NCBI RefSeq assembly: GCF_039595395.1
Contig: NZ_JBCNLP010000001.1
Coordinates: forward strand, 620,001 to 684,000
Length of the DNA stretch: 64,000 bases
Source: Novosphingobium sp.
GTDB lineage: Bacteria; Pseudomonadota; Alphaproteobacteria; Sphingomonadales; Sphingomonadaceae
Direction: 5' to 3'
The notes under the pieces are model-generated. The model had not been told where the DNA came from. It searched no databases and was given only the letters and a program-made list of their open reading frames with translations. This document shows positions 39,588-47,637 of the stretch, in pieces (position 1 is the stretch's first letter; each line of letters starts with the position of its first letter). The translations under genes were made by a program, and so were the position numbers.

Positions 39588-41432
39588 CTAGCGCGGCAGA
39601 TCCGCCAGCCGCTCATGCCAGGCGGCGGCGGCCTGCCCGGCGACCAGACGCAGCGCGGTCAGATCGGCCAAATCCTCGGGCGCGCGGTGGCGCAGGCGCT
39701 GCACTGAACTGCCCAGATCGTGCAGCGCCATTTCCAGATCGATGCTGGCCAGCCCCGCCGCGCGCCGCGCCGCATGGATCTGCGCGAAAGGCGCGCGCGC
39801 TTCCACCGCATCGAGATAGGCGCGGTTGGCCTGAAGGGCGGCTTTCAGCATGGCGCGCATGCTCGGTCGCCGCTCTGGCCAGATCGCCAGCACGCTGAGC
39901 AGCGCCACCAGACTGCCCAACGTGTTGTCTGCAATGCGCGCGGTGGCGATGCCCTCGCCGGGGTGCAGCAGGGCGGTCACCGTGACGAAGAGCACGGTCA
40001 GGAACACCACGAAGCTGGTGTAATTCACACTGCGCAGCGCAATCGCCAAAGCCGCCAGCACCACGCAGAGCACGGCCAGCAACGGCACGGGATAGGCGAC
40101 GTGCAGCAAGGCAGCGGCACCCACGCCGCCCAGCAGGCTGCCGCAGACGCGCTCCACCGCGCGCATCCAGGTGACGCGCGTGCCTTTCTGCAGCACCACC
40201 ACGACCGCCATCGAACCCCAATAGGGATAGCCCAGATGGAAGGCCCGCGCCGCGATATAGACCAGCAGCACGCCCATCGCCTGACGCAACGCCTGCCTCA
40301 GCGCCGCGCGCGGCGGCACCGGGCGCGGGCGGGGCGGCATGGCATGCGGCCCGTTCTGCCTCAGCGTGGCCAGCGCCTGACCCAGTGCGCGCAGGCAGCC
40401 GCTGACCAATGCGCCGCGCAGCCGCTCGCGCCGATGGTCCACCAGCTTGAGCCAGCGGTCGATCACGCCGGGTTTGGTTTGAAACGCCCGAGGCGTGCGG
40501 CGCCAGGCGACCAGCCCGCCATGAAAGGTGCGCGCCGCCGCCAGCCGCTCATGCGCGGGGCCGGTCTGCAGGATAAAGGCATGGTCCAGCGCGATCAGGG
40601 CGCTGAACACGGTCTCCGCCGCCTCCTGAGCGCGCAGATAGGGCGCCAGCCGCGCGGGCTTCTCATCGGCATGCAGCGGCAGCAGCGCGCCCAGCCGCTC
40701 CAGCGCCAGACGCACGGCGCGGCGATGCTCGCCATGGGCGCGGTGCCATTGCGCGTCGCGATGCGGGCCCTCGCCGGTGGCGACCAGATCGCCGGCCATA
40801 TCGGCGAGGCGCGCCACCACCGCGCGCGTCGCCAGATCGAGCGGGGCATGGGAGTCGATCTGCCAGAGCCCGTGAATCAGCGCATAGGCCCAGCCCGCGC
40901 CCAGAAAGAAGGAGCCCGCCTCGATCAGCGCGGCATGCAGGGAGAGCGGAAAGCCCACCGCGACCACCGCGACCACGGCCAGCAGCGTGGCCAGCAGATT
41001 GGCATTGGCGACGCGCGCGGGCAGCAGGATCGAGAGAAACACCAGCAGCGGCCCGGCCACCAGCGCGGTCGCCACGCCCCATGAGGCCAGCCACGATCCG
41101 GCAAAGGCGATGATGGCCCCCAGCACCACAAAGGCCCCCAGCAGGCGCCGCTGGCTGCGCCCCGACCCCGGCCCCACGCACAGGCAGGTCCAGAAGGCGG
41201 CGAAGATCGACCAGCCCAGCCCATAGAGCCCGCTCGCCAGCACCAGCACCAGGGGCACGCCGACGGCGACAGCGGCGCGCAAACCCTCGGCCGGGTTGAA
41301 ATATTCGGGAACCAGACCGATCGCCCGCACTTCCAGCTTGCGGGCGATGCGGCGCATCAACGGGCCCCGCGATGGTGCGGGGCGGCCATCCGGGGCAGGT
41401 CGTGGCTTGCGGCGGTGGCTCGGGGCATTCAT
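39588..41432 (-). CDS. FUSC family membrane transporter (aromatic acid exporter-like)
   Basis: 614 aa. Two sets of about five membrane segments (about 45-200 and 385-500), each followed by a soluble helical part, the arrangement of FUSC/YccS/AaeB proteins. The first half has Y-F-N-P-A-E-G-L-R-A-A-V-A-V-G-V-P and the second Y-P-Y-W-G-S-M-A-V-V-V-V-L-Q-K-G-T-R, typical of the second FUSC domain. Members export hydroxylated aromatic acids or toxic compounds; no membrane-fusion partner gene lies beside it. Divergent from the UbiB-like gene by 85 nt. Confidence 0.88.
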   Translation of the reverse strand: MNAPSHRRKPRPAPDGRPAPSRGPLMRRIARKLEVRAIGLVPEYFNPAEGLRAAVAVGVPLVLVLASGLYGLGWSIFAAFWTCLCVGPGSGRSQRRLLGAFVVLGAIIAFAGSWLASWGVATALVAGPLLVFLSILLPARVANANLLATLLAVVAVVAVGFPLSLHAALIEAGSFFLGAGWAYALIHGLWQIDSHAPLDLATRAVVARLADMAGDLVATGEGPHRDAQWHRAHGEHRRAVRLALERLGALLPLHADEKPARLAPYLRAQEAAETVFSALIALDHAFILQTGPAHERLAAARTFHGGLVAWRRTPRAFQTKPGVIDRWLKLVDHRRERLRGALVSGCLRALGQALATLRQNGPHAMPPRPRPVPPRAALRQALRQAMGVLLVYIAARAFHLGYPYWGSMAVVVVLQKGTRVTWMRAVERVCGSLLGGVGAAALLHVAYPVPLLAVLCVVLAALAIALRSVNYTSFVVFLTVLFVTVTALLHPGEGIATARIADNTLGSLVALLSVLAIWPERRPSMRAMLKAALQANRAYLDAVEARAPFAQIHAARRAAGLASIDLEMALHDLGSSVQRLRHRAPEDLADLTALRLVAGQAAAAWHERLADLPR

Positions 41433-41517
41433 GAGGTTTCATGTGCCATCAAAAAAGGCAGGGGTCATCCGATTGTACGCCCCGGAGCCTATAAGTTTTG
41501 CGTAAAGGACAGGTTCG

Positions 41518-43065
41518 ATGCTCAAGACTTTGCTGGTGGCCGCGCGCGACCGGAACAGGCTGGGGGAGATTTTGCAGATCGCCTCGCGCTTCGGGCTGGG
41601 GCTGCTGCTGGCGCAACTGGGGCTGGAGCGCGGCCCGGAACGAGGCGGGGATAGCGAGGGCGACAATGACCCGCGCAGCCTGCCTCTGCGCACGCGGCTG
41701 GCGCTGGAGGAACTGGGGCCGACCTTCGTCAAGCTGGGGCAGATTCTGGCGACGCGCGGCGATCTGCTGCCACCCGAATGGATCGCGGAGCTGGAGCAGT
41801 TGCACTCCCGCGCGCCGACCCTGCCTTTCGAACAGTTGCGCCCGGCGGTGGAGGACGCGCTGGGCGCGGCGCCCGAGGAGATCTTCGCCCATTTCGATCC
41901 GGAGCCTCTGGCGGCGGCCTCCATGGCGCAGATCCACCGGGCGCGGTTGGCCGACGGGCAAGAGGTGATCCTGAAGATCCGCCGCCCCGACATCCGCCCG
42001 CGCATGGAGGCCGATCTGCGGCTGATCGCGCAAGGCGCGGCGCTGGTGGAGGCGGCCAGCACGGCGGCGCGGCGTTTTGCTCCGGTGGCGCTGATGCGGC
42101 AGTTGGGCGATGCGGTGCTGGGCGAGCTCGACTTCACCATGGAGGGCCGCAATGCCGATGCCATGCGCGAGGACTTCGCCGGGGAGCCGCGCGTGGACAT
42201 TCCGCGCATCCATTGGGACTGGTCCTCCGAAACGCTGCTGGTGATGGACTACATCGCGGGCCTGCCGCCGCGCGATGCCGAAAGTCTGCGCGCCGGGGGC
42301 ATCGACCCGGAGGCCATCGCCAGTCTGGGTGCCGATCTGGTGCTGGATATGGTGCTGGTGCATGGGCGCTTCCATGGCGATCCGCATCCCGGCAATCTGC
42401 TGTGCCTGCCGGGCAACCGGCTGGCGCTGCTCGATTTCGGGATGATCGGCCATGTCTCGCCCCGGCGGCGCGAGGAGTTCATGGCTTTCGTGCAGTCGCT
42501 GGCGATGGGCGATCCGGCGCAGCTCACCGATATTCTGGCCGTCTGGGCCGAGCAGAGCGCCGGGCAGGGCGTGGACGCTGTCCCGCGTCCGCAGATCGCT
42601 CTGGCGGCGGACCGGCTGATCGCGCGGCATGGCAGGGGGCGTCTGGTGCTGCGCGCGCTGGTGGGCGATTTCCTGCCGCTGATGCGCGAGGTGGGGCTGA
42701 CCATGCCGCCCGACCTGCTGCTGATCTTCAAGACTTTGGTGACGCTCGATGGCGTGCTGACCGCGATCTGCCCGGATTTCGACCTGTCCGGCGCGATGGA
42801 GCGGTCATCGCTGCGCATCGTGCGAGCGCGGCTCTCGCCCGAGCACTGGCGGCCTACATTGATGGCGCTGGCCTGGGAGCTGGGGCGGCTGGGCGAGGAT
42901 GCGCCCCGCCTGCTGCGCGCCGCGATCCGCCGGCTGGAGGCGGAGCCGGTGGACGGCCTGGGAGCGGCGCAATTGGCCCCGGCGCTGCGGGAGGGGGCAC
43001 GCTGGATTGCGGGCGGGCTTATCGCGGCTGCGGCGATGGTGGCCGGGGCGCTGCTCTGGCGTTAG
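41518..43065 (+). CDS. ABC1/UbiB family atypical kinase
   Basis: 515 aa, ATG after AAAGGACAG. ADCK/UbiB proteins support ubiquinone synthesis, with ATPase rather than protein-kinase activity. Visible marks: the KxGQ motif in F-V-K-L-G-Q-I-L-A-T-R near residue 72, the Ala-rich loop P-L-A-A-A-S-M-A-Q-I-H, the invariant Lys in V-I-L-K-I-R-R-P, H-G-D-P-H-P-G-N-L-L for the catalytic loop and L-L-D-F-G-M-I-G for the metal site. A C-terminal membrane segment is at about 492-512. It could be UbiB itself or a paralogue; no ubi genes are next to it. Confidence 0.9.
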   Translation: MLKTLLVAARDRNRLGEILQIASRFGLGLLLAQLGLERGPERGGDSEGDNDPRSLPLRTRLALEELGPTFVKLGQILATRGDLLPPEWIAELEQLHSRAPTLPFEQLRPAVEDALGAAPEEIFAHFDPEPLAAASMAQIHRARLADGQEVILKIRRPDIRPRMEADLRLIAQGAALVEAASTAARRFAPVALMRQLGDAVLGELDFTMEGRNADAMREDFAGEPRVDIPRIHWDWSSETLLVMDYIAGLPPRDAESLRAGGIDPEAIASLGADLVLDMVLVHGRFHGDPHPGNLLCLPGNRLALLDFGMIGHVSPRRREEFMAFVQSLAMGDPAQLTDILAVWAEQSAGQGVDAVPRPQIALAADRLIARHGRGRLVLRALVGDFLPLMREVGLTMPPDLLLIFKTLVTLDGVLTAICPDFDLSGAMERSSLRIVRARLSPEHWRPTLMALAWELGRLGEDAPRLLRAAIRRLEAEPVDGLGAAQLAPALREGARWIAGGLIAAAAMVAGALLWR

Positions 43066-43154
43066 GGTGTGCGGCAGGCGCGCGTCGAGCATCATTGCAA
43101 TGGCACAAGACAGGCCCATCTCGGTCTGGTTCCTCCTGATAAAGGATTGGTTTT

Positions 43155-43982
43155 ATGACGATCGCTCCCACAAGGCTGCTGCGTGGCGGGGCCTCGATCC
43201 CGCAGCTTGGGCTGGGCACCTGGCCGCTCGACGATGCTCAGGCGGCCCGCGCGGTCGCCAGCGGCATCGAGCGCGGCTATCGCCTGATCGATACGGCCGA
43301 GAATTACGGCAATGAGCGCGGCGTGGGTGAGGGCGTCCGCCAATCCGGCCTGCCGCGTGACGAGATCGTCATCACCAGCAAGTTCAACCGCCAATGGCAC
43401 AGCGTCGATGGCGCGCGCACCGCCTGCGAGGCCAGCCTGAAGCGGCTGGGCGTGGACTATCTCGACCTGCTGCTGATCCATTGGCCCAACCCCGACCAGA
43501 ACGCCTATGTCGAGGCCTTCGAGGGGCTGGTGGCGCTGCGCGAGGCCGGTCTGGTGCGCGCCATCGGCACCTCCAACTTCAAGCAGGCCCATCTGCTGCG
43601 GCTGATCGACGCCGGTTTCGTGCCCGAGGTCAATCAGATCCAGCTCGACCCCCGCCATGGGCGCGGCGATCTGCTGGCCTTTCACAAGCTGCATGACATC
43701 GCCACCGAGGGCTGGAGCCCGCTGGGACAGGGCAATGATCTGCTGTCCCATCCCGTGCTGGGCGAGATCGCCGAGGCGCATGGCCGCAGCCCGGCGCAGA
43801 TCGCGCTGCGCTGGCAGGTGCAGCAGGGGATCATCCCCATCCCCAAATCCGCCGATCCCGCGCGGCAAAGCGCCAATCTGGATGTCTTTTCTTTCGCCCT
43901 GAGCGATGAGGATATGGCCACCATCGCCACGCTGGACGAGGGCGATGGCGGCATCACGGATTCCGACCGCTTCGGCCATTGA
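43155..43982 (+). CDS. Aldo/keto reductase
   Basis: 275 aa, ATG after AAAGGATTG. NADPH-dependent TIM-barrel reductase of the AKR5 / 2,5-diketo-gluconate reductase type. Tetrad: Asp and Tyr in I-D-T-A-E-N-Y-G, Lys in I-T-S-K-F, His in L-L-I-H-W-P. The cofactor loop I-P-I-P-K-S is present. One odd feature is an abbreviated region around W-S-P-L-G-Q, typical for the family. Substrate unknown. Lies between the UbiB-like gene and the hemerythrin-like gene. Confidence 0.93.
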   Translation: MTIAPTRLLRGGASIPQLGLGTWPLDDAQAARAVASGIERGYRLIDTAENYGNERGVGEGVRQSGLPRDEIVITSKFNRQWHSVDGARTACEASLKRLGVDYLDLLLIHWPNPDQNAYVEAFEGLVALREAGLVRAIGTSNFKQAHLLRLIDAGFVPEVNQIQLDPRHGRGDLLAFHKLHDIATEGWSPLGQGNDLLSHPVLGEIAEAHGRSPAQIALRWQVQQGIIPIPKSADPARQSANLDVFSFALSDEDMATIATLDEGDGGITDSDRFGH

Positions 43983-44082
43983 GCGCGGCGTATAAACTTT
44001 GCGTGAAACAGCGCGAAACCATGGAACCAACAGGCTTTTGCAGGCTTCTTTGAGTCGATAATCCGAAACGGAGGGGCTTGCC

Positions 44083-44649
44083 ATGATCGAACCGCAGTTC
44101 ACCGACGCCATCGCCGTGCTCAAGGCCGGCCATCGCGCCGCCGAGGATCTGTTCGAGCGGTTCGAAGCCACCCGCTCGCCCGCCCGTCGCCGCAAGCTGG
44201 CCGGGCAGATCTGCGCGCTCTGGAAAAGCCAGATCGCGCTGGAAGCCAGCCTGTTCTATCCCGCCCTGCGCGGCCGCATCGCCGACGATCTGCTTGACCG
44301 GGCCTGCAGCCTGCATGCTCAGGCCGCCGGCCTTGTCGCGGCGGTGGAAGCCGGTGAGGGCGGCGAGGGCAGCGGCATCGGTGACGCCGGTCTGGCGGTG
44401 ATGGTCGCCCGGCTGACGCGCGCCGTGCGCGGCCAGATCGCCGAGGATGAGCGCTTTGCCGAGGGCATCTTCGCGCTGGGTCGCCGTGCCGGGGCCGATC
44501 TGGTGCGGCTGCGCGATGCCATGCTGGCGCGCGGCGCGGCGATGGCGGCTCCGCTGGGGCAGGCTTTGTCGGGATCATCGCTTTCAGGATCATCGCTGTC
44601 GGGATTACAGTCGACGCCTGCTGCCGGGCTGCGGCTGGTGGCGGCTTGA
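44083..44649 (+). CDS. Hemerythrin-like domain protein with degenerate iron ligands
   Basis: 188 aa, ATG after GGAGGGG. The pattern follows the DUF-type hemerythrin fold: L-K-A-G-H-R-A-A-E-D-L-F (His17), W-K-S-Q-I-A-L-E-A-S-L-F-Y-P-A-L, C-S-L-H-A-Q-A-A-G-L and R-G-Q-I-A-E-D-E. The expected H-x-x-x-E of helix 2 reads S-x-x-x-x-E-A and the last His pair reads R-G-Q, so several ligands are gone and a normal di-iron centre is unlikely. The C-terminus has a short repeat S-G-S-S-L-S-G-S-S-L-S-G-L from a tandem DNA repeat near 44575. Confidence 0.78.
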   Translation: MIEPQFTDAIAVLKAGHRAAEDLFERFEATRSPARRRKLAGQICALWKSQIALEASLFYPALRGRIADDLLDRACSLHAQAAGLVAAVEAGEGGEGSGIGDAGLAVMVARLTRAVRGQIAEDERFAEGIFALGRRAGADLVRLRDAMLARGAAMAAPLGQALSGSSLSGSSLSGLQSTPAAGLRLVAA

Positions 44650-44825
44650 TTTCGTTTATTGTGCCTGCATGAACAATAACATGGCAGCCATGACATGTTC
44701 AGAAAGACTGTGCTTTTAATGGATCTGTTGGCGCCGAAGAGCAGACGGCGCCTTGCGTTACACAGCCACTCACCTGCTTCGCGGCTTGCCCACAAGCCGA
44801 TCGACCTGACCTTGGGAGAAACATC

Positions 44826-45101
44826 ATGTTGAAACGCGCACTTCTGATTGCTCTTGCCGCCGGCTCGGTGCTGGCCGCCGCCGCGCCAGCCAGCGCGCGC
44901 GAGGGCTGCGGCCCCGGTTTCCATCGCGGGCCCTATGGCCGCTGCCTGCCCAACCGTGGCCCCGGCCCGCGCGGGCCTGTCGTGGGCGTCGGCCCTGGCG
45001 GCCTGATCATCGGCAATTACTATCAGGGCCGCGGTTATTGGGATGGCCGCCGCTACTGGCACAACCGTGAGCGTTGGCGCGGTGGCTGGCGTTATCGCTA
45101 A
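44826..45101 (+). CDS. Small secreted Gly/Arg-rich protein (GCG-type)
   Basis: 91 aa. Signal peptide M-L-K-R-A-L-L-I-A-L-A-A-G to A-S-A at about residue 24. The mature part starts E-G-C-G-P-G-F-H-R-G-P-Y-G-R-C-L-P-N, a two-Cys motif common in short exported proteins of alphaproteobacteria, then a Gly/Tyr/Arg-rich tail ending W-R-G-G-W-R-Y-R. Function unknown. Followed by a strong terminator. Confidence 0.85.
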   Translation: MLKRALLIALAAGSVLAAAAPASAREGCGPGFHRGPYGRCLPNRGPGPRGPVVGVGPGGLIIGNYYQGRGYWDGRRYWHNRERWRGGWRYR

Positions 45102-45125
45102 GCCTTTCGCCATCAAGGCTTGAAG

Positions 45126-45156
45126 GGGAGCCGGGCATCCGTCCGGCTCCCTTTTT
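45126..45156 (+). terminator. Rho-independent terminator after the secreted protein gene
   Basis: GGGAGCCGG (45126-45134), loop GCATCCGT, CCGGCTCCC (45143-45151), then TTTTT. Confidence 0.9.
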
Positions 45157-45575
45157 CATGCGCCCAGCAGATGCAGCACGATCTGGCGGCGATGGGCCAT
45201 GCGGCGGTGCTCGAAGAGATAGACGCCCTGCCATGTGCCCAGCACTGGCCTGCCATCCAGCACCGGAATCGAGAGCTGCACCTGTGTCAGCGCCGTGCGC
45301 AGATGGGCGGGCATATCGTCGGGCCCCTCATCGTCATGGGCATAGGCGCGCGGATCTTCGGGGGCGATGCGGGCGAAGAAGTCTTGCAGATCGGTCTTCA
45401 CCTCGGGCGCGGCATTTTCCTGAATCAGCAGCGAGGCCGAGGTGTGGCGGCAGAACACCGTCAGCAGGCCTTCGCCGATGCCGGTCTGCGCGACCCAGCG
45501 CAGGATCTCGCCTGTGAACTCGACCAGACCCTGCCCATGCGTGGCCACGGTCAGCATGGTGGTGGCCTGTCGCAT
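45156..45575 (-). CDS. YjbQ/UPF0047 family protein
   Basis: 139 aa from the ATG at 45575. Family blocks F-C-R-H-T-S-A-S-L-L-I-Q-E-N, H-D-D-E-G-P-D-D-M-P-A-H-L and G-T-W-Q-G-V-Y-L-F-E-H-R are complete, including the conserved His and Glu residues that bind metal. Some members show weak thiamine phosphate synthase activity; the true role is unsettled. It lies 19 nt downstream of the SDR gene on the same strand. Confidence 0.93.
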   Translation of the reverse strand: MRQATTMLTVATHGQGLVEFTGEILRWVAQTGIGEGLLTVFCRHTSASLLIQENAAPEVKTDLQDFFARIAPEDPRAYAHDDEGPDDMPAHLRTALTQVQLSIPVLDGRPVLGTWQGVYLFEHRRMAHRRQIVLHLLGA

Positions 45576-45594
45576 GGGTGATGGTCCTCTTCGG

Positions 45595-46365
45595 TTACGG
45601 CTGCTCTTCGCGGGCCTTGGCGGCGAAGGCGTTGAGCTGGACGAGGGTTTCATCGAAACGTCCCTGCGCCTCGGCATAGCGCAGGAAGTGCACGCGCTCG
45701 ACCAGAATTTCCTTGGGCGTGGGGCTCTGGCTGAACAGCGCGAAGACTTCTTCAGTGAACTCGCCGAGCGGCTGATAGCCGGGGCGGTTTTCCTGGCCCG
45801 GCGTCAGGCCGGTCTGGACGGCGGGGGGCGCCAGCTCGATCACCTCGACCTTGTCCTTGAGCACCTCGCGCAGGGCCACGGTGTAGGCATGCACCGCCGC
45901 CTTGGTGGCGTTGTAGGTGGGCGTGGTGGTCAGCGGCACGAAAGCCAGACCGGAGGTGACATTGACGATCGCCGCATCGGCCTGCGCCGAAAGATGATCG
46001 ACCAGCGCGTCGATCAGGCGGATCGGGCCCAGCAGATTGGTGGTGATCGTCGCCTCGGCATCGGCCAGATCGCGCTTTTGCGTGGCATCCTCGAAACGCA
46101 TGATGCCCGCATTGTTGATCAGCACATTGAGGCCGGGATGGGCGGCGAGCAGACGCGCTGCGAAATCGGCCACGCCCTGCGCGCTTTCGACGTCCAGCAC
46201 CATGGCATGCATGTTGGCGCGGCCCGCGATGGCGGAGTCGAGCGCATCCTGACGGCGCCCGGCAACGATCACCGTGTTGCCGGCATCGTGAAAGCGCTGG
46301 GCCAGCGCCGCGCCGATGCCCGAACCGCCGCCGGTGATGAGTATGGTGTTGCCTGTGGTTTTCAT
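45595..46365 (-). CDS. SDR family oxidoreductase (DltE-like)
   Basis: 256 aa, ATG at 46365 behind AAGGAG. Rossmann motif T-G-G-G-S-G-I-G at about 11, N-N-A-G near 89, catalytic Ser in N-V-T-S-G and Y-N-A-T-K (Tyr-xxx-Lys). The sequence resembles DltE-type short-chain dehydrogenases of unknown substrate. Divergent from an HxlR regulator, with a palindrome between them, the usual form of an electrophile- or quinone-responsive pair. The YjbQ gene follows by 19 nt. Confidence 0.93.
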   Translation of the reverse strand: MKTTGNTILITGGGSGIGAALAQRFHDAGNTVIVAGRRQDALDSAIAGRANMHAMVLDVESAQGVADFAARLLAAHPGLNVLINNAGIMRFEDATQKRDLADAEATITTNLLGPIRLIDALVDHLSAQADAAIVNVTSGLAFVPLTTTPTYNATKAAVHAYTVALREVLKDKVEVIELAPPAVQTGLTPGQENRPGYQPLGEFTEEVFALFSQSPTPKEILVERVHFLRYAEAQGRFDETLVQLNAFAAKAREEQP

Positions 46366-46404
46366 CGGACTGCTCCTTGAAGCCTGTGGATGCGCCCTAT
46401 TTAA

Positions 46405-46423
46405 ACCACCACGCGCTGGTGGT
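46405..46423. promoter_or_regulatory. Palindromic operator between SDR and hxlR genes
   Basis: ACCACCA (46405-46411), CGCGC, TGGTGGT (46417-46423): perfect 7-bp arms. It sits 40 nt from the SDR start and 48 nt from the regulator start, as expected for an HxlR dimer site. Confidence 0.7.
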
Positions 46424-46470
46424 AAGAAGGCACCCCAAAGATTTATACTTACCTGAAAGAGAGTGTCCGC

Positions 46471-46905
46471 ATGTCCAGCCTTCCTTTCGACGAGGCGACC
46501 GTCACCAGCGCCCGGCGCGTGGCTGAGACGACCCCGCCCGTGCAGATCGATCCGCGTGTCGAGGCGCTGGTCAACGAGCTGATCGGCAGGGTGGCCGACA
46601 AATGGACGATGATCATCCTCGAGGTGCTCGATGAGCATGGCACCTTGCGCTTCACCCAGTTGGCGCGGGCGGTGAAGGGCATCAGCCAGAAGATGCTGAC
46701 CCAGACTTTGCGCCAGATGGAGCGTGACGGCATGGTGGTGCGCACGATCCATCCGGTGATCCCGCCGCATGTCGATTATCGCCTGACGCCTCTGGGCATG
46801 AGTCTGGGCGCGGCCTTCTGCGGCGTGTGGATCTGGGCCGAGGAGAATCTGGGCACGGTGGAGGCGGCGCGCAACGCCTTCGACAACCGCCAGAAGGATT
46901 GCTGA
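46471..46905 (+). CDS. HxlR family transcriptional regulator
   Basis: 144-aa winged-helix protein. Core: I-G-R-V-A-D-K-W-T-M-I-I-L-E-V-L near residue 38, L-R-F-T-Q-L-A-R-A-V-K-G-I-S-Q-K-M-L as recognition helix, and Y-R-L-T-P-L-G in the wing. The first 27 residues are an extra tail. One Cys near the C-terminal third (F-C-G-V-W) and one at the last residue could sense oxidants, as in other HxlR proteins, but not the usual N-terminal Cys. Probably represses the divergent SDR gene. Confidence 0.92.
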   Translation: MSSLPFDEATVTSARRVAETTPPVQIDPRVEALVNELIGRVADKWTMIILEVLDEHGTLRFTQLARAVKGISQKMLTQTLRQMERDGMVVRTIHPVIPPHVDYRLTPLGMSLGAAFCGVWIWAEENLGTVEAARNAFDNRQKDC

Positions 46906-46929
46906 CAGCGATGTCAGTACGACAATTTC

Positions 46930-46978
46930 ATGATCCGGGTAAATTGACTGTTTGGGTGATTTAATTTACCCGGATCAT
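46930..46978. promoter_or_regulatory. Perfect 16-bp inverted repeat abutting the DUF2239 start
   Basis: ATGATCCGGGTAAATT (46930-46945) and AATTTACCCGGATCAT (46963-46978) with a 17-nt spacer. The right arm ends at the base before the ATG at 46979. It may be an operator or an RNA hairpin covering the translation start. Confidence 0.7.
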
Positions 46979-47557
46979 ATGACTGAGGACACCAGACTCG
47001 CCGCCCCCTGCGCCGCTTTCACCCAGGGCCGGATGATCGCCAAGGGCCCGCTGGCCGATGTGGCCATGGCGGTGAATGCGCTGAAACCCGAAGGCACCGT
47101 GCTGATCTTCGACAGCACCTCCGGGGCGCAGATCGATGTGGACCTGCGCGGCAGCACCGCCGAGGCGATCACCCGCCTTGCCGCTTTCCAGCAGATGGCG
47201 CCCGAGCCCAAAAAGCGTGGCCGCCCCAAGATGGGCGTGATCGCGCGCGAAATCACCCTGCTGCCCCGCCATTGGGACTGGCTGGCGCTGCAGCCGGGGG
47301 GCGCCTCTCAGGCCCTGCGGCGGCTGGTCGATCAGGCCCGCAAGGCTGACGAGGGCCGCACCACGCTGCGTCTGGCCCATGAGCGCGCCTATCGCTTTAT
47401 GAGCGCGCTGGCGGGCGACTATCCCGGTTTCGAGGCCGCATCGCGCGCCTTGTTCGCCGACGATATGGCCGGGATGGAAGCCGCCGCCGCCGACTGGCCC
47501 GAAGATGTGCGCAATCACGCACTCGATCTGGCGCGGCCCGATGAGGATCAGGGTTAG
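46979..47557 (+). CDS. DUF2239 family protein
   Basis: 192 aa from the ATG at 46979; no ribosome site is visible because the upstream hairpin runs to the start codon. Family features: C-A-A-F-T-Q-G-R-M-I-A near the start, K-K-R-G-R-P-K-M-G-V-I-A-R-E-I-T-L-L-P-R-H-W near residue 78, then a helical part with Q-A-L-R-R-L-V-D. The P-R-H-W-D-W-L segment recalls small DNA-binding proteins, so a nucleic-acid role is possible. Function unknown. Confidence 0.85.
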   Translation: MTEDTRLAAPCAAFTQGRMIAKGPLADVAMAVNALKPEGTVLIFDSTSGAQIDVDLRGSTAEAITRLAAFQQMAPEPKKRGRPKMGVIAREITLLPRHWDWLALQPGGASQALRRLVDQARKADEGRTTLRLAHERAYRFMSALAGDYPGFEAASRALFADDMAGMEAAAADWPEDVRNHALDLARPDEDQG

Positions 47558-47637
47558 GTAGAGCACCGGATCGCTTGCCTTGGCCGCCCATGCCCCATAT
47601 GCCATGATTTCATGAGCATGACCGGAACAGACGGGCA

